Assembly: GCF_014836415.1 (NCBI RefSeq)
Contig: NZ_JACSQY010000008.1
Span: 101,821-165,820 of the forward strand
Length of the DNA: 64,000 bases
Source: Sporosarcina gallistercoris
GTDB lineage: Bacteria > Bacillota > Bacilli > Bacillales_A > Planococcaceae
Direction: 5' to 3'
Shown piece after piece: positions 48,310 to 55,909 of the stretch. The first letter of the stretch is position 1, and each line of letters starts with the position of its first letter. A model generated the notes under the pieces. That model saw only the letters and a program-made list of their open reading frames with translations. It searched no databases and was not told the DNA's origin. The translations under genes were made by a program, and so were the position numbers.

Positions 48310-48554
48310 GTTGATCTCCGTTCCGGACGTGCGCTTTCCGGGGGCTTGCCCTCAGCCAATCGAACAACGAAGAGTTCGATTGGCCGTATTTTAGTGAACT
48401 TCGCTAAAATTAAGGCATCATTAATCGTCCTCGCTTTGCTCAGTCCATTTTTTTAAAACACGTGCTCCTAACGCTTAGCATTTACTCGCAAAAGCCGTTC
48501 TTCGTTACGGCTTTCGCTGATCCCCAGGAGTCGCCGTCCTGCACTTCAATCAAC
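48310..48554. repeat. dispersed palindromic repeat, copy A (inverted relative to copy B)
   Basis: It starts GTTGAT and ends CAATCAAC. The reverse complement reads GTTGATTGAAGTGC...GGCGACTCCTGGGGATCAGCGAAAG...CGGAAAGCGCACG...GATCAAC, matching copy B by eye at both ends. The middle is different and contains several nested hairpins, for example CCAATCGAAC/GTTCGATTGG and AAAGCCGT/ACGGCTTT. Confidence 0.65.
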
Positions 48555-48582
48555 TAAATGTCCCATGAGACATTCACATCTT

Positions 48583-48675
48583 TCAAGAAATGGATATATG
48601 AAAGGAAAAATCACGATCTGCATCTAATTTACGAACCAACAGGTCTTGAGGCACTACCTGTTCAATCGTAAGCAT
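48583..48675 (-). pseudogene. IS1182-like transposase N-terminal fragment
   Basis: Minus-strand frame of 30 codons: MLTIEQVVPQDLLVRKLD followed by ADRDFSF, then HISIS and stop. The phrase VPxDLLVRKLDADxDFSF resembles the start of IS1182-type transposases (VPxDHLLRKIDxxIDFSFI). The frame breaks after DFSF, so it is a truncated remnant of the IS. Only the fragment is left here. Confidence 0.6.
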
Positions 48676-48750
48676 TCCCAACTATTCTTGTTCACTCACT
48701 TGATTCCTCCTCATCATGTCCATCATCTCATTCGATAGTTGGGAAATCCT

Positions 48751-48877
48751 GTTGATTGTAGCGGAGAGCGGCGACTCCGGAGGGAACAGCGAAGACTGAA
48801 GCCCCCGCAGGAGCGTTAGCGACGAGGAGGCTGAAGTCGAGCCCCTCGGAAAGCGTCCGCTCGCAGCGTAAATCAAC
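48751..48877. repeat. dispersed palindromic repeat, copy B
   Basis: It starts GTTGATTGTAGCGGAG, contains GGCGACTCCGGAGGGAAC and AGCGACGAGGAGGCTGAAGT, and ends CGGAAAGCGTCCGC...AAATCAAC. It resembles repeats found at many sites in Bacillales genomes that start GTTGATTGGAGC and end AAATCAAC. It is inverted relative to copy A. Confidence 0.65.
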
Positions 48878-48987
48878 TTTTCATTGTTAATTCCATTGCA
48901 TTAGAAAAAGACTGTGGGCAAGCCCCAGGATTTCTGGAGTTTGCCTACAGTGTGAGTCATGACTATGACCTTTTGGAACTGTCCTTT

Positions 48988-50271
48988 TCAGTCTACCGAT
49001 AGTTTTTGTTTACTAATCACTACATAGTAATAAATCGATGAGATTACATAGAGCGCCGCTGTGATGCTGAATGCGATTGCATAACCCCAATAGAAACCTT
49101 GTGCCACAACGAGTCCTGTTGCGATGGGAGCCATGGACGCCCATCCTAATTGGAATACGGTTTGGTTCATCGAGTTGGCAAGTCCTCGATACTTATCTGA
49201 CACGAGTTCCATTGCAACCGCACTTTGAATCGGATTTCCCGCATTCATGAGCGCTTGGCGGAGTAAAAATCCGAGCGATGCCAGCATCAAAGAATTCGTG
49301 AATCCAGTAAGCAGCAGGAAAGGGATGGAAAGTAATTGAAAAAGAATCAGCGCCTTCACTTTTCCGACCTTTTTCACAAGTACTGGACCAATGAGTGCAG
49401 CCACTGCAGTCATGGCAGAACCCAGGGATAAGATCAGCCCTATGAAGGAGTTCGATGCACTAAATCGATTGGCAAAATACAAATTTAAATAAGGGACAAC
49501 GAGACCAGACCCGATTCCGATTAGCAAGCCTGCGAACGAGAAGTGGAGAATGAGGATGAAATTCTTCTTGAAACTCGTATCCCTCAATTCATCGGAACTT
49601 GCTTCAGTTTCCTTCTGAGCTGTTGTCCGTACCTGTACAGGAATCGGTGGCTTGTCTTGCAAGGCGAACAAAGGCGGAAGCCCTAGCGCAAATACCCCGG
49701 CACCGATATATAACGACCATCGAATTGCATCTACTGCAGCCATATTCAGATACAGTTGCAGCCCATCTGCTAACAATCCACCCGCAAGACTGCCGATCAC
49801 CTGTGAAATCGTGATGAGTGCAAACTGGATGCTGAATAGCTTGACCCTTTCAGACGGTGCAGAGTTTTCTGCGAGGAATGGAATCCCGGACACTTGCACA
49901 AACGCCATGAAAACCCCTGTAAGTAAAGATATGTAAATTATGGGTTCTTCCAACACGGTGGCACTTCGCCAAAACAAAGTGATGACCGTAACGGCGGCTC
50001 CCCCTGTAATCATCCACTTACGCCCGAACTTGTCACTTAAAAATCCAGCAGGGACGAGCATGATCGCAGTAGCAAGTGCAGTCATGGATATAACTTTTCC
50101 GTTTACCGTTTCCGGCATGCCCAGCTCACGGATATATAAATTGTACATCACCATGAAAACACCAAGTCCGATTTGAATGAAGATGTTTGCGAGTAAAAAG
50201 AATTTCACGTTCCGATTAAACGCAGAAATCGTTTTTTTCCAATCACGAATCAAGTTCAAAGGATGCCCCAC
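48988..50271 (-). CDS. MFS transporter
   Basis: 427 residues with 12 membrane segments (for example FFLLANIFIQIGLGVFMVMYNLYIRELG, ILILHFSFAGLLIGIGSGLVVPYLNLYFAN), the loop DKFGRKW after segment 2, and a hydrophilic middle loop of about 35 residues. Substrate not apparent. The track-length start GTG at 50271 has a weak RBS; a TTG at 50259 is an alternative. A promoter is upstream. The stop is directly adjacent to the right end of the IS remnant. Confidence 0.85.
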   Translation of the reverse strand: MGHPLNLIRDWKKTISAFNRNVKFFLLANIFIQIGLGVFMVMYNLYIRELGMPETVNGKVISMTALATAIMLVPAGFLSDKFGRKWMITGGAAVTVITLFWRSATVLEEPIIYISLLTGVFMAFVQVSGIPFLAENSAPSERVKLFSIQFALITISQVIGSLAGGLLADGLQLYLNMAAVDAIRWSLYIGAGVFALGLPPLFALQDKPPIPVQVRTTAQKETEASSDELRDTSFKKNFILILHFSFAGLLIGIGSGLVVPYLNLYFANRFSASNSFIGLILSLGSAMTAVAALIGPVLVKKVGKVKALILFQLLSIPFLLLTGFTNSLMLASLGFLLRQALMNAGNPIQSAVAMELVSDKYRGLANSMNQTVFQLGWASMAPIATGLVVAQGFYWGYAIAFSITAALYVISSIYYYVVISKQKLSVD

Positions 50272-50299
50272 TTTCTTATCCGGAAGTTTCGATACTCTA

Positions 50300-50328
50300 A
50301 ATATATGGGTTTTCTAGTGCGTGCGCAA
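50300..50328 (-). promoter_or_regulatory. probable promoter of the MFS gene
   Basis: Minus strand: TTGCGC (50328-50323), 17-nt spacer, TATATT (50305-50300), about 30 nt upstream of the start. Confidence 0.6.
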
Positions 50329-50450
50329 TCTTTTTCGAAAATTGAAACGCATAGATAATGTTAGGTATGCCTTTTACATTTCTGCAAAGTTTCCATTCGA
50401 TTGTCATTTTGCTGATTCCCATTAGGAATCCATTGCTCAAGCAGCACAAT

Positions 50451-50482
50451 AAAAAAAGCCGAAGCGCGATGGCTTCGACCTT
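50451..50482 (-). terminator. yheH terminator
   Basis: Minus strand: GTCGAAGCC pairs with GCTTCGGC (one wobble) around 5 nt, followed by seven T, right after the stop at 50483. Confidence 0.85.
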
Positions 50483-52231
50483 TTAGGATGAAACAGATAT
50501 CCCTGATTGCAGCTTATACATTTGTGCATATTGACCGTCGAGCAGAACCAATTCGTCATGTGTTCCACTTTCAACAATCTCTCCACGATCCAACACTAGA
50601 ATTTTGTCTGCGTTTTTAATCGTAGAAAGCCTGTGGGCAATGATGAACGTCGTCCGTCCTTTTTTCAATACATCCATTGCATGCTGGATGATTTCTTCCG
50701 TCTCGGTGTCAATGTTTGACGTAGCTTCATCTAATATTAGAATCGCTGGGTCAAAAGCGAGTGCCCGTGCAAAGGAAATAAGCTGACGCTGTCCACTTGA
50801 AAGGGTGCTCCCTTTTTCAACAACTGGTTCTTCAATTCCTTGCGGCAAATGCTCCAGTACACGTTCGCCACCGACCGCTTCCAATGATTCGCGGACTTTC
50901 TCTCTGGAAATCCTTGCGTCTCCAAGGCTGATATTCGATTCAACGGTTCCTGTAAACAGGTATGGGTCTTGCAGGACGATCCCCATATGACTGCGGATCG
51001 TCTGTCGGGGCAAGGACGTAATATCGTGTCCGTCAATCAAGATTTTACCTTTCACCGGATCATAGAAGCGGAACAGCAAGTTCATGATCGAACTTTTCCC
51101 AGATCCCGTATGACCAACGAGTGCTACGGTTTCTCCCCGCTTCGCTTCAAATGTAATGTCCTTTAGAACGTATTCTTCTTCTTTATAAGCAAACCACACG
51201 TCTTCAAATGTGACGTTCCCTTCGTAACGTTCCATCCGCTCATCACTGACTGGTTCTCCTGAGCGGTCCAACAGCTGGAATACCCGCTCTGCAGCAACTA
51301 AAGAATGTTCGAGTCTCGCGAACTGATTAACAATACCTGTTACAGGGTTAAACAGACGTGTAATGTAGTCAACAAACGCGTACAGCAAACCTACGGATGC
51401 AACGCTTTCTGTTGTAATTGAAGCTCCTGCGAAATACCAAATGAAAATAACGAATGTAATCGATCGTATCGCATTGACCAAATTATGGGACGTTGCGGCT
51501 TCCACTTTGAGCAACTTCGTTTGATACTCATAATGCGTTGTATTCAATTCTTCAAATTCGTCTTCCATCTGCTTCTCTCGTCCGAACGCCTGGATAATTG
51601 TCATCCCGTTAATGGATTCATTGATCATCCCATTCATGTCACTGACTTTTGCACGAATGACGTGATTGACCTTGGAAGCGAACTTCCGATAAAGCATCAT
51701 CCAAATGTAGAGGATCGGTAAAACTACTAGAAGAATCGCTCCCATTTTCGGATCCAGAATGAATAAGGCAATATAGATTCCAATAATATACATGCCGCTG
51801 ATCGCGAATTGGGACACGACCGTTACGTACAAATGGCGGATGGCTTCCGTATCATTGGTTACGCGCGCCACAACCTTACCCGCAGGCAAGTTATCGAAAT
51901 AACTGATAGGCAGCGTCTGGATATGCTGATACAGTTCGTTTCTCATTTTTTGGACAATCCGATTTGCTGTCGCTTGTAACAACAAGTACTGTCCATAACG
52001 GAAAATAGCTGTAACCACCGCTAGACCAAAGAAGATGGCAAGCAGTTTAGCAATCGGTTCAAAATCGATTCCGCCTGTAGCTGCACCTGCTATATGATTG
52101 TCGATAATTTGTTTCGCGATGATCGGTCCAAGCAGATCGGCTCCAACCGCTATCGCAAGAAGTGCCATACCGCCAATGAAATACCCTTTGAATTGCATTG
52201 CATAATTCACTAAACGTTTACCTGTCGTCAT
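50483..52231 (-). CDS. yheH: ABC multidrug transporter half YheH (BmrD-like)
   Basis: 582-residue half-transporter: six membrane segments (about 1-320) then an ABC domain with Walker A GHTGSGKSS, signature STLSSGQRQL, Walker B ILILDEATSNID and the H-loop FIIAHRLS. B. subtilis YheH (BmrD) is about 673 residues, so this protein is shorter by about 90. It forms a heterodimer with YheI. Its ATG overlaps the yheI stop by one base (TAATG). Confidence 0.88.
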   Translation of the reverse strand: MTTGKRLVNYAMQFKGYFIGGMALLAIAVGADLLGPIIAKQIIDNHIAGAATGGIDFEPIAKLLAIFFGLAVVTAIFRYGQYLLLQATANRIVQKMRNELYQHIQTLPISYFDNLPAGKVVARVTNDTEAIRHLYVTVVSQFAISGMYIIGIYIALFILDPKMGAILLVVLPILYIWMMLYRKFASKVNHVIRAKVSDMNGMINESINGMTIIQAFGREKQMEDEFEELNTTHYEYQTKLLKVEAATSHNLVNAIRSITFVIFIWYFAGASITTESVASVGLLYAFVDYITRLFNPVTGIVNQFARLEHSLVAAERVFQLLDRSGEPVSDERMERYEGNVTFEDVWFAYKEEEYVLKDITFEAKRGETVALVGHTGSGKSSIMNLLFRFYDPVKGKILIDGHDITSLPRQTIRSHMGIVLQDPYLFTGTVESNISLGDARISREKVRESLEAVGGERVLEHLPQGIEEPVVEKGSTLSSGQRQLISFARALAFDPAILILDEATSNIDTETEEIIQHAMDVLKKGRTTFIIAHRLSTIKNADKILVLDRGEIVESGTHDELVLLDGQYAQMYKLQSGISVSS

Positions 52232-53970
52232 TATTCTCCCCCTCCGATCTGCTGGCGATCATACTGTTCCTTGTACCAGCCGTTCATCGAGAGCAAGTCT
52301 TCGTGATTTCCTTCTTCAGTCACACGGCCATCCTCAAGGACAATGATCCAATCCGCATGCTGAATCGCTGACAATCGGTGAGTTGTGATGATTGTTGTCT
52401 TCCCGCTTCGCTCATTTTGGATGTTCTCAATGATCCGAGTTTCCGTTTTTGCATCCACTGCGGATAACGAATCATCCAACACGAGTATTTCCGGATTTTT
52501 CACAATGGCACGTGCGATTGAAATCCGCTGTTTTTGCCCACCAGAAAGGGCGACTCCCTTTTCTCCGACAAGCGTATCCAATCCTTCCGGCAATAGTTCC
52601 AAGTCCTTTTCGAAATGGGCAAGTCGAATCGCTTCCGCAATGTCATGCTCATCGGCATCCGGTTTACCAAACAAAATATTCTCGCGGACCGAGCGCGAAA
52701 ATAATACATGATCCTGTGGCACATAGCCGATCCAGTTACGCACTTGCTCTTTCGTCATGTCATCCAGACGGTTTCCGTCAAACGAAAGCAACCCTTCCCC
52801 TACTGGATATTCGCGCAATAACTGTTTGACGAATGTCGTTTTTCCACTCCCGGTTTTTCCAACAATCCCGAGTGTCTGACCACCTGAGAGTTTCACACGG
52901 ATCTGATCCAAGTTTTTACGGTCTGACGTCGGATAGGCAAAGCTGAAATCTTCAAAACCGATTACTCCTGGTCGGTTCATTTGAACTGGCATTGCAGGGT
53001 CTCTGACATCTTCCACGGCATCCAATGTTTCTTGAACACGATCGAGGGATGCATTCCCGCGTTGCATGACATTGATAAGTTCACCAATGGCGAACATCGG
53101 CCATACAATCATCCCTAGATAGACGTTGAAGCTGACCAGCCCGCCCAATGACATTTCTCCCTTTGAAACCAGATAAGCTCCATAACCGAGGCCAATCATA
53201 TACGAGAGCGATGTCATGATCTTCGATATCGGAGTGAACAATGCGTCAATCCGTTCAACTTCCATATTTTTTTGATAAACGTCTTCCGTAGCATCTTCAA
53301 AACGTGTTTCCTCTGCACGTTCCTGTACGTAAGCACGGACCACCCGCACACCCGCTACCGCTTCCAGCACGTCATCATTCAAATCACCGAATGCCTTTTG
53401 TGCGGTGACGAATTTGAGATGGATCCGTTTTCCGAGCACTTGCATTAAATAAGCTAATATCGGTAATGGTAAAATTGCTGCAAGCGTCAGCTTCCACGAT
53501 ACGAGGAACCCCATCATGACAATGAGGGTGAACAAGTAGACTGTGGAGTCGATCAGCGTCATGATTCCGAAGCCGGCTGTTTCAGAGATGGCTTGCAGGT
53601 CATTCGTCGATCGTGCCATAAGATCCCCTGTTTTGTTCCGTTGATAAAACGACGGTGTCATCTTAAGGAAATGGCGCATTAAATTACCGCGTAATTTTCT
53701 TTCTATGACATTGGCTCCGCCAAACAATTGGTATTGCCAAACAAAATCCCCGATATACCCGATTACGATAATGATCAGCATGATACCGATATATGTCCAA
53801 AGTAATTGAGCGTTCATGGTATTCAGGTGGATGCCATCGATTGCTTTCCCGATGATCCATGGGGGAATAATCCCCAGTATACTTGACATGATGAGCAAAA
53901 CGAGTGCGATTGTGTACCGTTTCTTATTCTCTTTAAAAAACCAACTTAATTTCCCTAAAACCGAAAACAT
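52231..53970 (-). CDS. yheI: ABC multidrug transporter half YheI (BmrC-like)
   Basis: 579 residues. N-terminal half has six membrane segments (MFSVLGKLSWFFKENKKRY, then IIPPWIIGKAIDGI), followed by an ABC domain with Walker A GKTGSGKTT, GYVPQDHVLFSRSVRENI, signature ALSGGQKQRISIA, Walker B ILVLDDSLSAVD. It closely resembles B. subtilis BmrC. The Walker B lacks the usual catalytic Glu (Asp instead), the degenerate site typical of one half of such heterodimers. A long leader precedes it. Confidence 0.93.
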   Translation of the reverse strand: MFSVLGKLSWFFKENKKRYTIALVLLIMSSILGIIPPWIIGKAIDGIHLNTMNAQLLWTYIGIMLIIIVIGYIGDFVWQYQLFGGANVIERKLRGNLMRHFLKMTPSFYQRNKTGDLMARSTNDLQAISETAGFGIMTLIDSTVYLFTLIVMMGFLVSWKLTLAAILPLPILAYLMQVLGKRIHLKFVTAQKAFGDLNDDVLEAVAGVRVVRAYVQERAEETRFEDATEDVYQKNMEVERIDALFTPISKIMTSLSYMIGLGYGAYLVSKGEMSLGGLVSFNVYLGMIVWPMFAIGELINVMQRGNASLDRVQETLDAVEDVRDPAMPVQMNRPGVIGFEDFSFAYPTSDRKNLDQIRVKLSGGQTLGIVGKTGSGKTTFVKQLLREYPVGEGLLSFDGNRLDDMTKEQVRNWIGYVPQDHVLFSRSVRENILFGKPDADEHDIAEAIRLAHFEKDLELLPEGLDTLVGEKGVALSGGQKQRISIARAIVKNPEILVLDDSLSAVDAKTETRIIENIQNERSGKTTIITTHRLSAIQHADWIIVLEDGRVTEEGNHEDLLSMNGWYKEQYDRQQIGGGE

Positions 53971-54003
53971 ACTATTCTACGACCTTTCTTGGAGCAACTT
54001 CAG

Positions 54004-54066
54004 CTATCCGCCTTCAGGTGTCTCCTTTTTAAGCAATTTTATTGGGTGTGTCGTTTCCTTCATCAC
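54004..54066 (-). CDS. second small leader ORF upstream of yheI, 20 codons
   Basis: Reads from GTG at 54066: (V)MKETTHPIKLLKKETPEGG then TAG. AAAGGGGAG lies 8 nt before the GTG, with an ATG immediately after. It ends 33 nt before the yheI ATG. No homologue recognised. It is after the terminator, so it should be made only when transcription reads through. Confidence 0.45.
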   Translation of the reverse strand: MMKETTHPIKLLKKETPEGG

Positions 54067-54140
54067 ATCGATAGCTCCCCTTTCCTAGTAGTTGTATATG
54101 CAACACGCAGCGCGTGAAAACATCCTATTTTAGTGAACAT

Positions 54141-54177
54141 AAAAAGACACACGCTCCTCTTTCAGAGACGTGTGCCT
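54141..54177 (-). terminator. leader terminator (attenuator) upstream of yheI
   Basis: Minus strand: GGCACACG and TCTCT pair with AGGAG and CGTGTGTC around GAAAG, followed by five T. It lies about 170 nt before the yheI start and about 50 nt after the first leader ORF, so it must be bypassed for yheI expression. Confidence 0.8.
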
Positions 54178-54227
54178 GAAAATGGAACGGTGCCCTGTAA
54201 CCAAACGATTTTAGTTTCAATCCACTA

Positions 54228-54290
54228 TCATCGCGGCGCAGAGGGCAAAGCTTGTAGTTGTGTGAGTTTGTTCACTACCCATTTGTTCAT
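54228..54290 (-). CDS. leader ORF of the yheI-yheH transcript, 20 codons
   Basis: ATG at 54290 to TGA at 54228. The peptide starts MNKWVVNKLTQL and ends ALPSAPR. AAAGGAGGG lies 6 nt before the ATG, a strong RBS. Between this ORF and yheI lie the terminator and a second short ORF. In B. subtilis the homologous bmrCD operon is controlled by ribosome-mediated attenuation through a leader called bmrB; this ORF occupies the same kind of position. Homology to bmrB was not checked. Confidence 0.65.
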   Translation of the reverse strand: MNKWVVNKLTQLQALPSAPR

Positions 54291-54332
54291 GTCTAAGCCC
54301 TCCTTTTCCTTTCGAGTTTCGAATAATGTTAG

Positions 54333-54360
54333 ATTATCACTTTCTTTTCCAGATTGTCAA
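54333..54360 (-). promoter_or_regulatory. promoter of the yheI leader
   Basis: Minus strand: perfect -35 TTGACA (54360-54355), 16-nt spacer, -10 GATAAT (54338-54333). About 40 nt upstream of the leader ORF. Confidence 0.75.
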
Positions 54361-54424
54361 TACATTTCATGAAATCTTTTGAAAATTTCATAGGTTCTTA
54401 CAGCAACTTACAAAGGAAAAACAT

Positions 54425-54453
54425 TTGTAATTCTCCCTTTAACCATTTATGAT
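54425..54453 (+). promoter_or_regulatory. promoter of the CNNM transporter gene
   Basis: -35 TTGTAA (54425-54430), 17-nt spacer, -10 TATGAT (54448-54453), about 30 nt upstream of the AGGAGG of the leader ORF. Confidence 0.7.
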
Positions 54454-54492
54454 TAGTTTAACTACCTAATTTTAAAACTACAGGAGGTGTAC

Positions 54493-54527
54493 GCTTTGTT
54501 TCCCCCATCACAGGCATGAAACAAAGC
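54493..54527 (+). promoter_or_regulatory. hairpin spanning the start codon of the CNNM transporter gene
   Basis: GCTTTGTTTC (54493-54502) pairs exactly with GAAACAAAGC (54518-54527) around a 15-nt loop. The left arm holds the TTG start of the leader ORF; the right arm begins at the G of the gene's ATG. It may limit initiation at the main start. Confidence 0.65.
54496..54519 (+). CDS. 7-codon leader peptide with start-stop overlap to mpfA
   Basis: TTG at 54496 lies 8 nt after AGGAGG, the only good RBS in the region. It reads TTG-TTT-CCC-CCA-TCA-CAG-GCA-TGA (M-F-P-P-S-Q-A). Its TGA overlaps the ATG of the transporter gene (ATGA). The long gene itself has no adjacent RBS, so its translation probably depends on this ORF. 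Confidence 0.5.
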   Translation: MFPPSQA

Positions 54528-55865
54528 ACCCATTTGGATATTCCCATACGCTTGGCAGCATTTGCTGCCTTGATCGCCCTCACTGCATTTTTTGTTGCAG
54601 CTGAGTTTGCAATAGTGAAAGTCAGAATGACACGAATTGATCAGCTAGCTTTAGCAGGCAACAAAAAAGCAATAAATGCTAAACGGGTTGTCGAAAATCT
54701 CGATGAATACTTGTCTGCCTGTCAGCTCGGAATTACAATTACCGCGCTCGGACTCGGTATGCTTGGTGAACCGACCGTCGCGTTAATGTTAGAGCCTTTG
54801 TTTACCTATTTGCAGTTATCAACTAGCATGACAGTCTTCCTTTCTTTTTCGATTGCGCTTATTGTTGTGACGTTCCTTCATGTTGTCATTGGAGAACTCG
54901 CTCCGAAAACGATAGCGATTCAGAAAGCGGAAACGATAACACTAGAACTTGCAAGACCACTCATCATCTTTTATCGCACAATGTATCCATTCATTAAAGT
55001 CCTGAATGGTTCAGCAAGACTAGTGACCCGATTGTTCGGCTTTCGACCTATCCATGAAGCGGATGTAGCCCACACAGAAGAAGAATTGCGAATGATTTTG
55101 TCCGACAGTTTGAAAAGCGGGGAAATCAACCAATCTGAATACAAATATGTGAATAAAATATTTGAATTCGATGATCGGATTGCGAAAGAAATTATGGTTC
55201 CCCGAACAGAAATGATGACAATCGAAAAAGGGATGACTGCTGCTGAAATCTTCAACATGCCAGGCATCGAGCAATTCACCCGCTATCCCGTCACAGATGG
55301 GGACAAAGACCATGTCATCGGTTTAGTGAACATGAAACACTTACTCACTGCATACATTAAAAACCCGAAAAACGGGGAGTTACCAGTCTCTGCATATATG
55401 CAGCCCATCATTCGCGTCATTGAAACGATGGCGATTGGAGACCTGCTGCTGAAAATCCAACGGGAACGCATTCATATGGCAATTCTAATGGATGAATACG
55501 GCGGTACTTCCGGATTAGTGACGATTGAAGACATTCTTGAAGAAATCGTCGGGGAAATCCAAGACGAATTCGACAAAGACGAATTGCCGGACGTTCAAGT
55601 TGTGGGCGAAGGGCACTTCATCCTAGATGCAAAAATGCTTCTGGATAACGTGAATAATACACTCGGTATTGAACTCGATGAAGAGGATATCGATACAATC
55701 GGCGGATGGTTCATGTCGCAACGTTTTGAAGCCATTCCCGGTGAAAAAATCATTGAACAAGGCTATGAATTCTCCATCAAAGATGTGGAAGGACACCACA
55801 TACTCTATCTGGAAGCCGAGAAGCTTAAGAATGAGGAAGCGGAATTGGAAGAAGAAATGATTTAA
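54516..55865 (+). CDS. mpfA: CNNM/CorC-type membrane protein, MpfA-like magnesium exporter
   Basis: 449 residues: N-terminal DUF21 domain with about four membrane segments (LTAFFVAAEFAIVKVRMTRIDQLA and EYLSACQLGITITALGLGMLGE, ending HVVIGELAPKTIAIQ), then two CBS domains (about residues 215-350; IMVPRTEMM and DEYGGTSGLVTIEDILEEIVGEI) and a CorC_HlyC domain. This resembles B. subtilis MpfA (YhdP), a Mg2+ efflux protein. The ATG at 54516 is chosen because it overlaps a leader ORF stop; a TTG at 54534 would match the B. subtilis start but has no RBS. Followed by a terminator. Confidence 0.88.
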   Translation: MKQSTHLDIPIRLAAFAALIALTAFFVAAEFAIVKVRMTRIDQLALAGNKKAINAKRVVENLDEYLSACQLGITITALGLGMLGEPTVALMLEPLFTYLQLSTSMTVFLSFSIALIVVTFLHVVIGELAPKTIAIQKAETITLELARPLIIFYRTMYPFIKVLNGSARLVTRLFGFRPIHEADVAHTEEELRMILSDSLKSGEINQSEYKYVNKIFEFDDRIAKEIMVPRTEMMTIEKGMTAAEIFNMPGIEQFTRYPVTDGDKDHVIGLVNMKHLLTAYIKNPKNGELPVSAYMQPIIRVIETMAIGDLLLKIQRERIHMAILMDEYGGTSGLVTIEDILEEIVGEIQDEFDKDELPDVQVVGEGHFILDAKMLLDNVNNTLGIELDEEDIDTIGGWFMSQRFEAIPGEKIIEQGYEFSIKDVEGHHILYLEAEKLKNEEAELEEEMI

Positions 55866-55866
55866 C

Positions 55867-55909
55867 AAAAAGAGACGACTCCGACAAACTTGGAATCGTC
55901 TCTTTTTTT
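55867..55909. terminator. bidirectional terminator between mpfA and yhcX
   Basis: AAAAGAGACGA-TCC pairs with GGA-TCGTCTCTTTT (one mismatch) around a 9-nt loop, followed by seven T on plus and flanked by A-rich sequence on minus, so it serves both convergent genes. Confidence 0.85.

Larger units (their letters stand above)
48192..48987. mobile_element. decayed insertion element bounded by 18-bp inverted repeats
   Basis: AAAGGACAGTTCCAAAAG at 48192-48209 has its exact reverse complement at 48970-48987, 796 bp apart. Just inside both ends lie related sequences AGACTGTAG(A/G)CAAA and hairpins. Between them are an IS1182-like transposase fragment (48583-48675) and two dispersed repeats in inverted orientation. 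There is no intact transposase and no clear target duplication. The right end directly abuts the stop of the MFS gene at 48988. Confidence 0.7.

Noticed and set aside
48682..48876. 64-codon frame on minus through copy B of the dispersed repeat
   Set aside because: It only reads through the repeat and the IS remnant; its end has no recognised homology and it lacks an RBS. The nearby transposase scrap at 48583-48675 is in a different frame.
50340..50366. Dyad TTAGGTATGCCTTT upstream of the MFS promoter as a DtxR/MntR-type site
   Set aside because: The symmetry is poor and I cannot match it to a known consensus with confidence.
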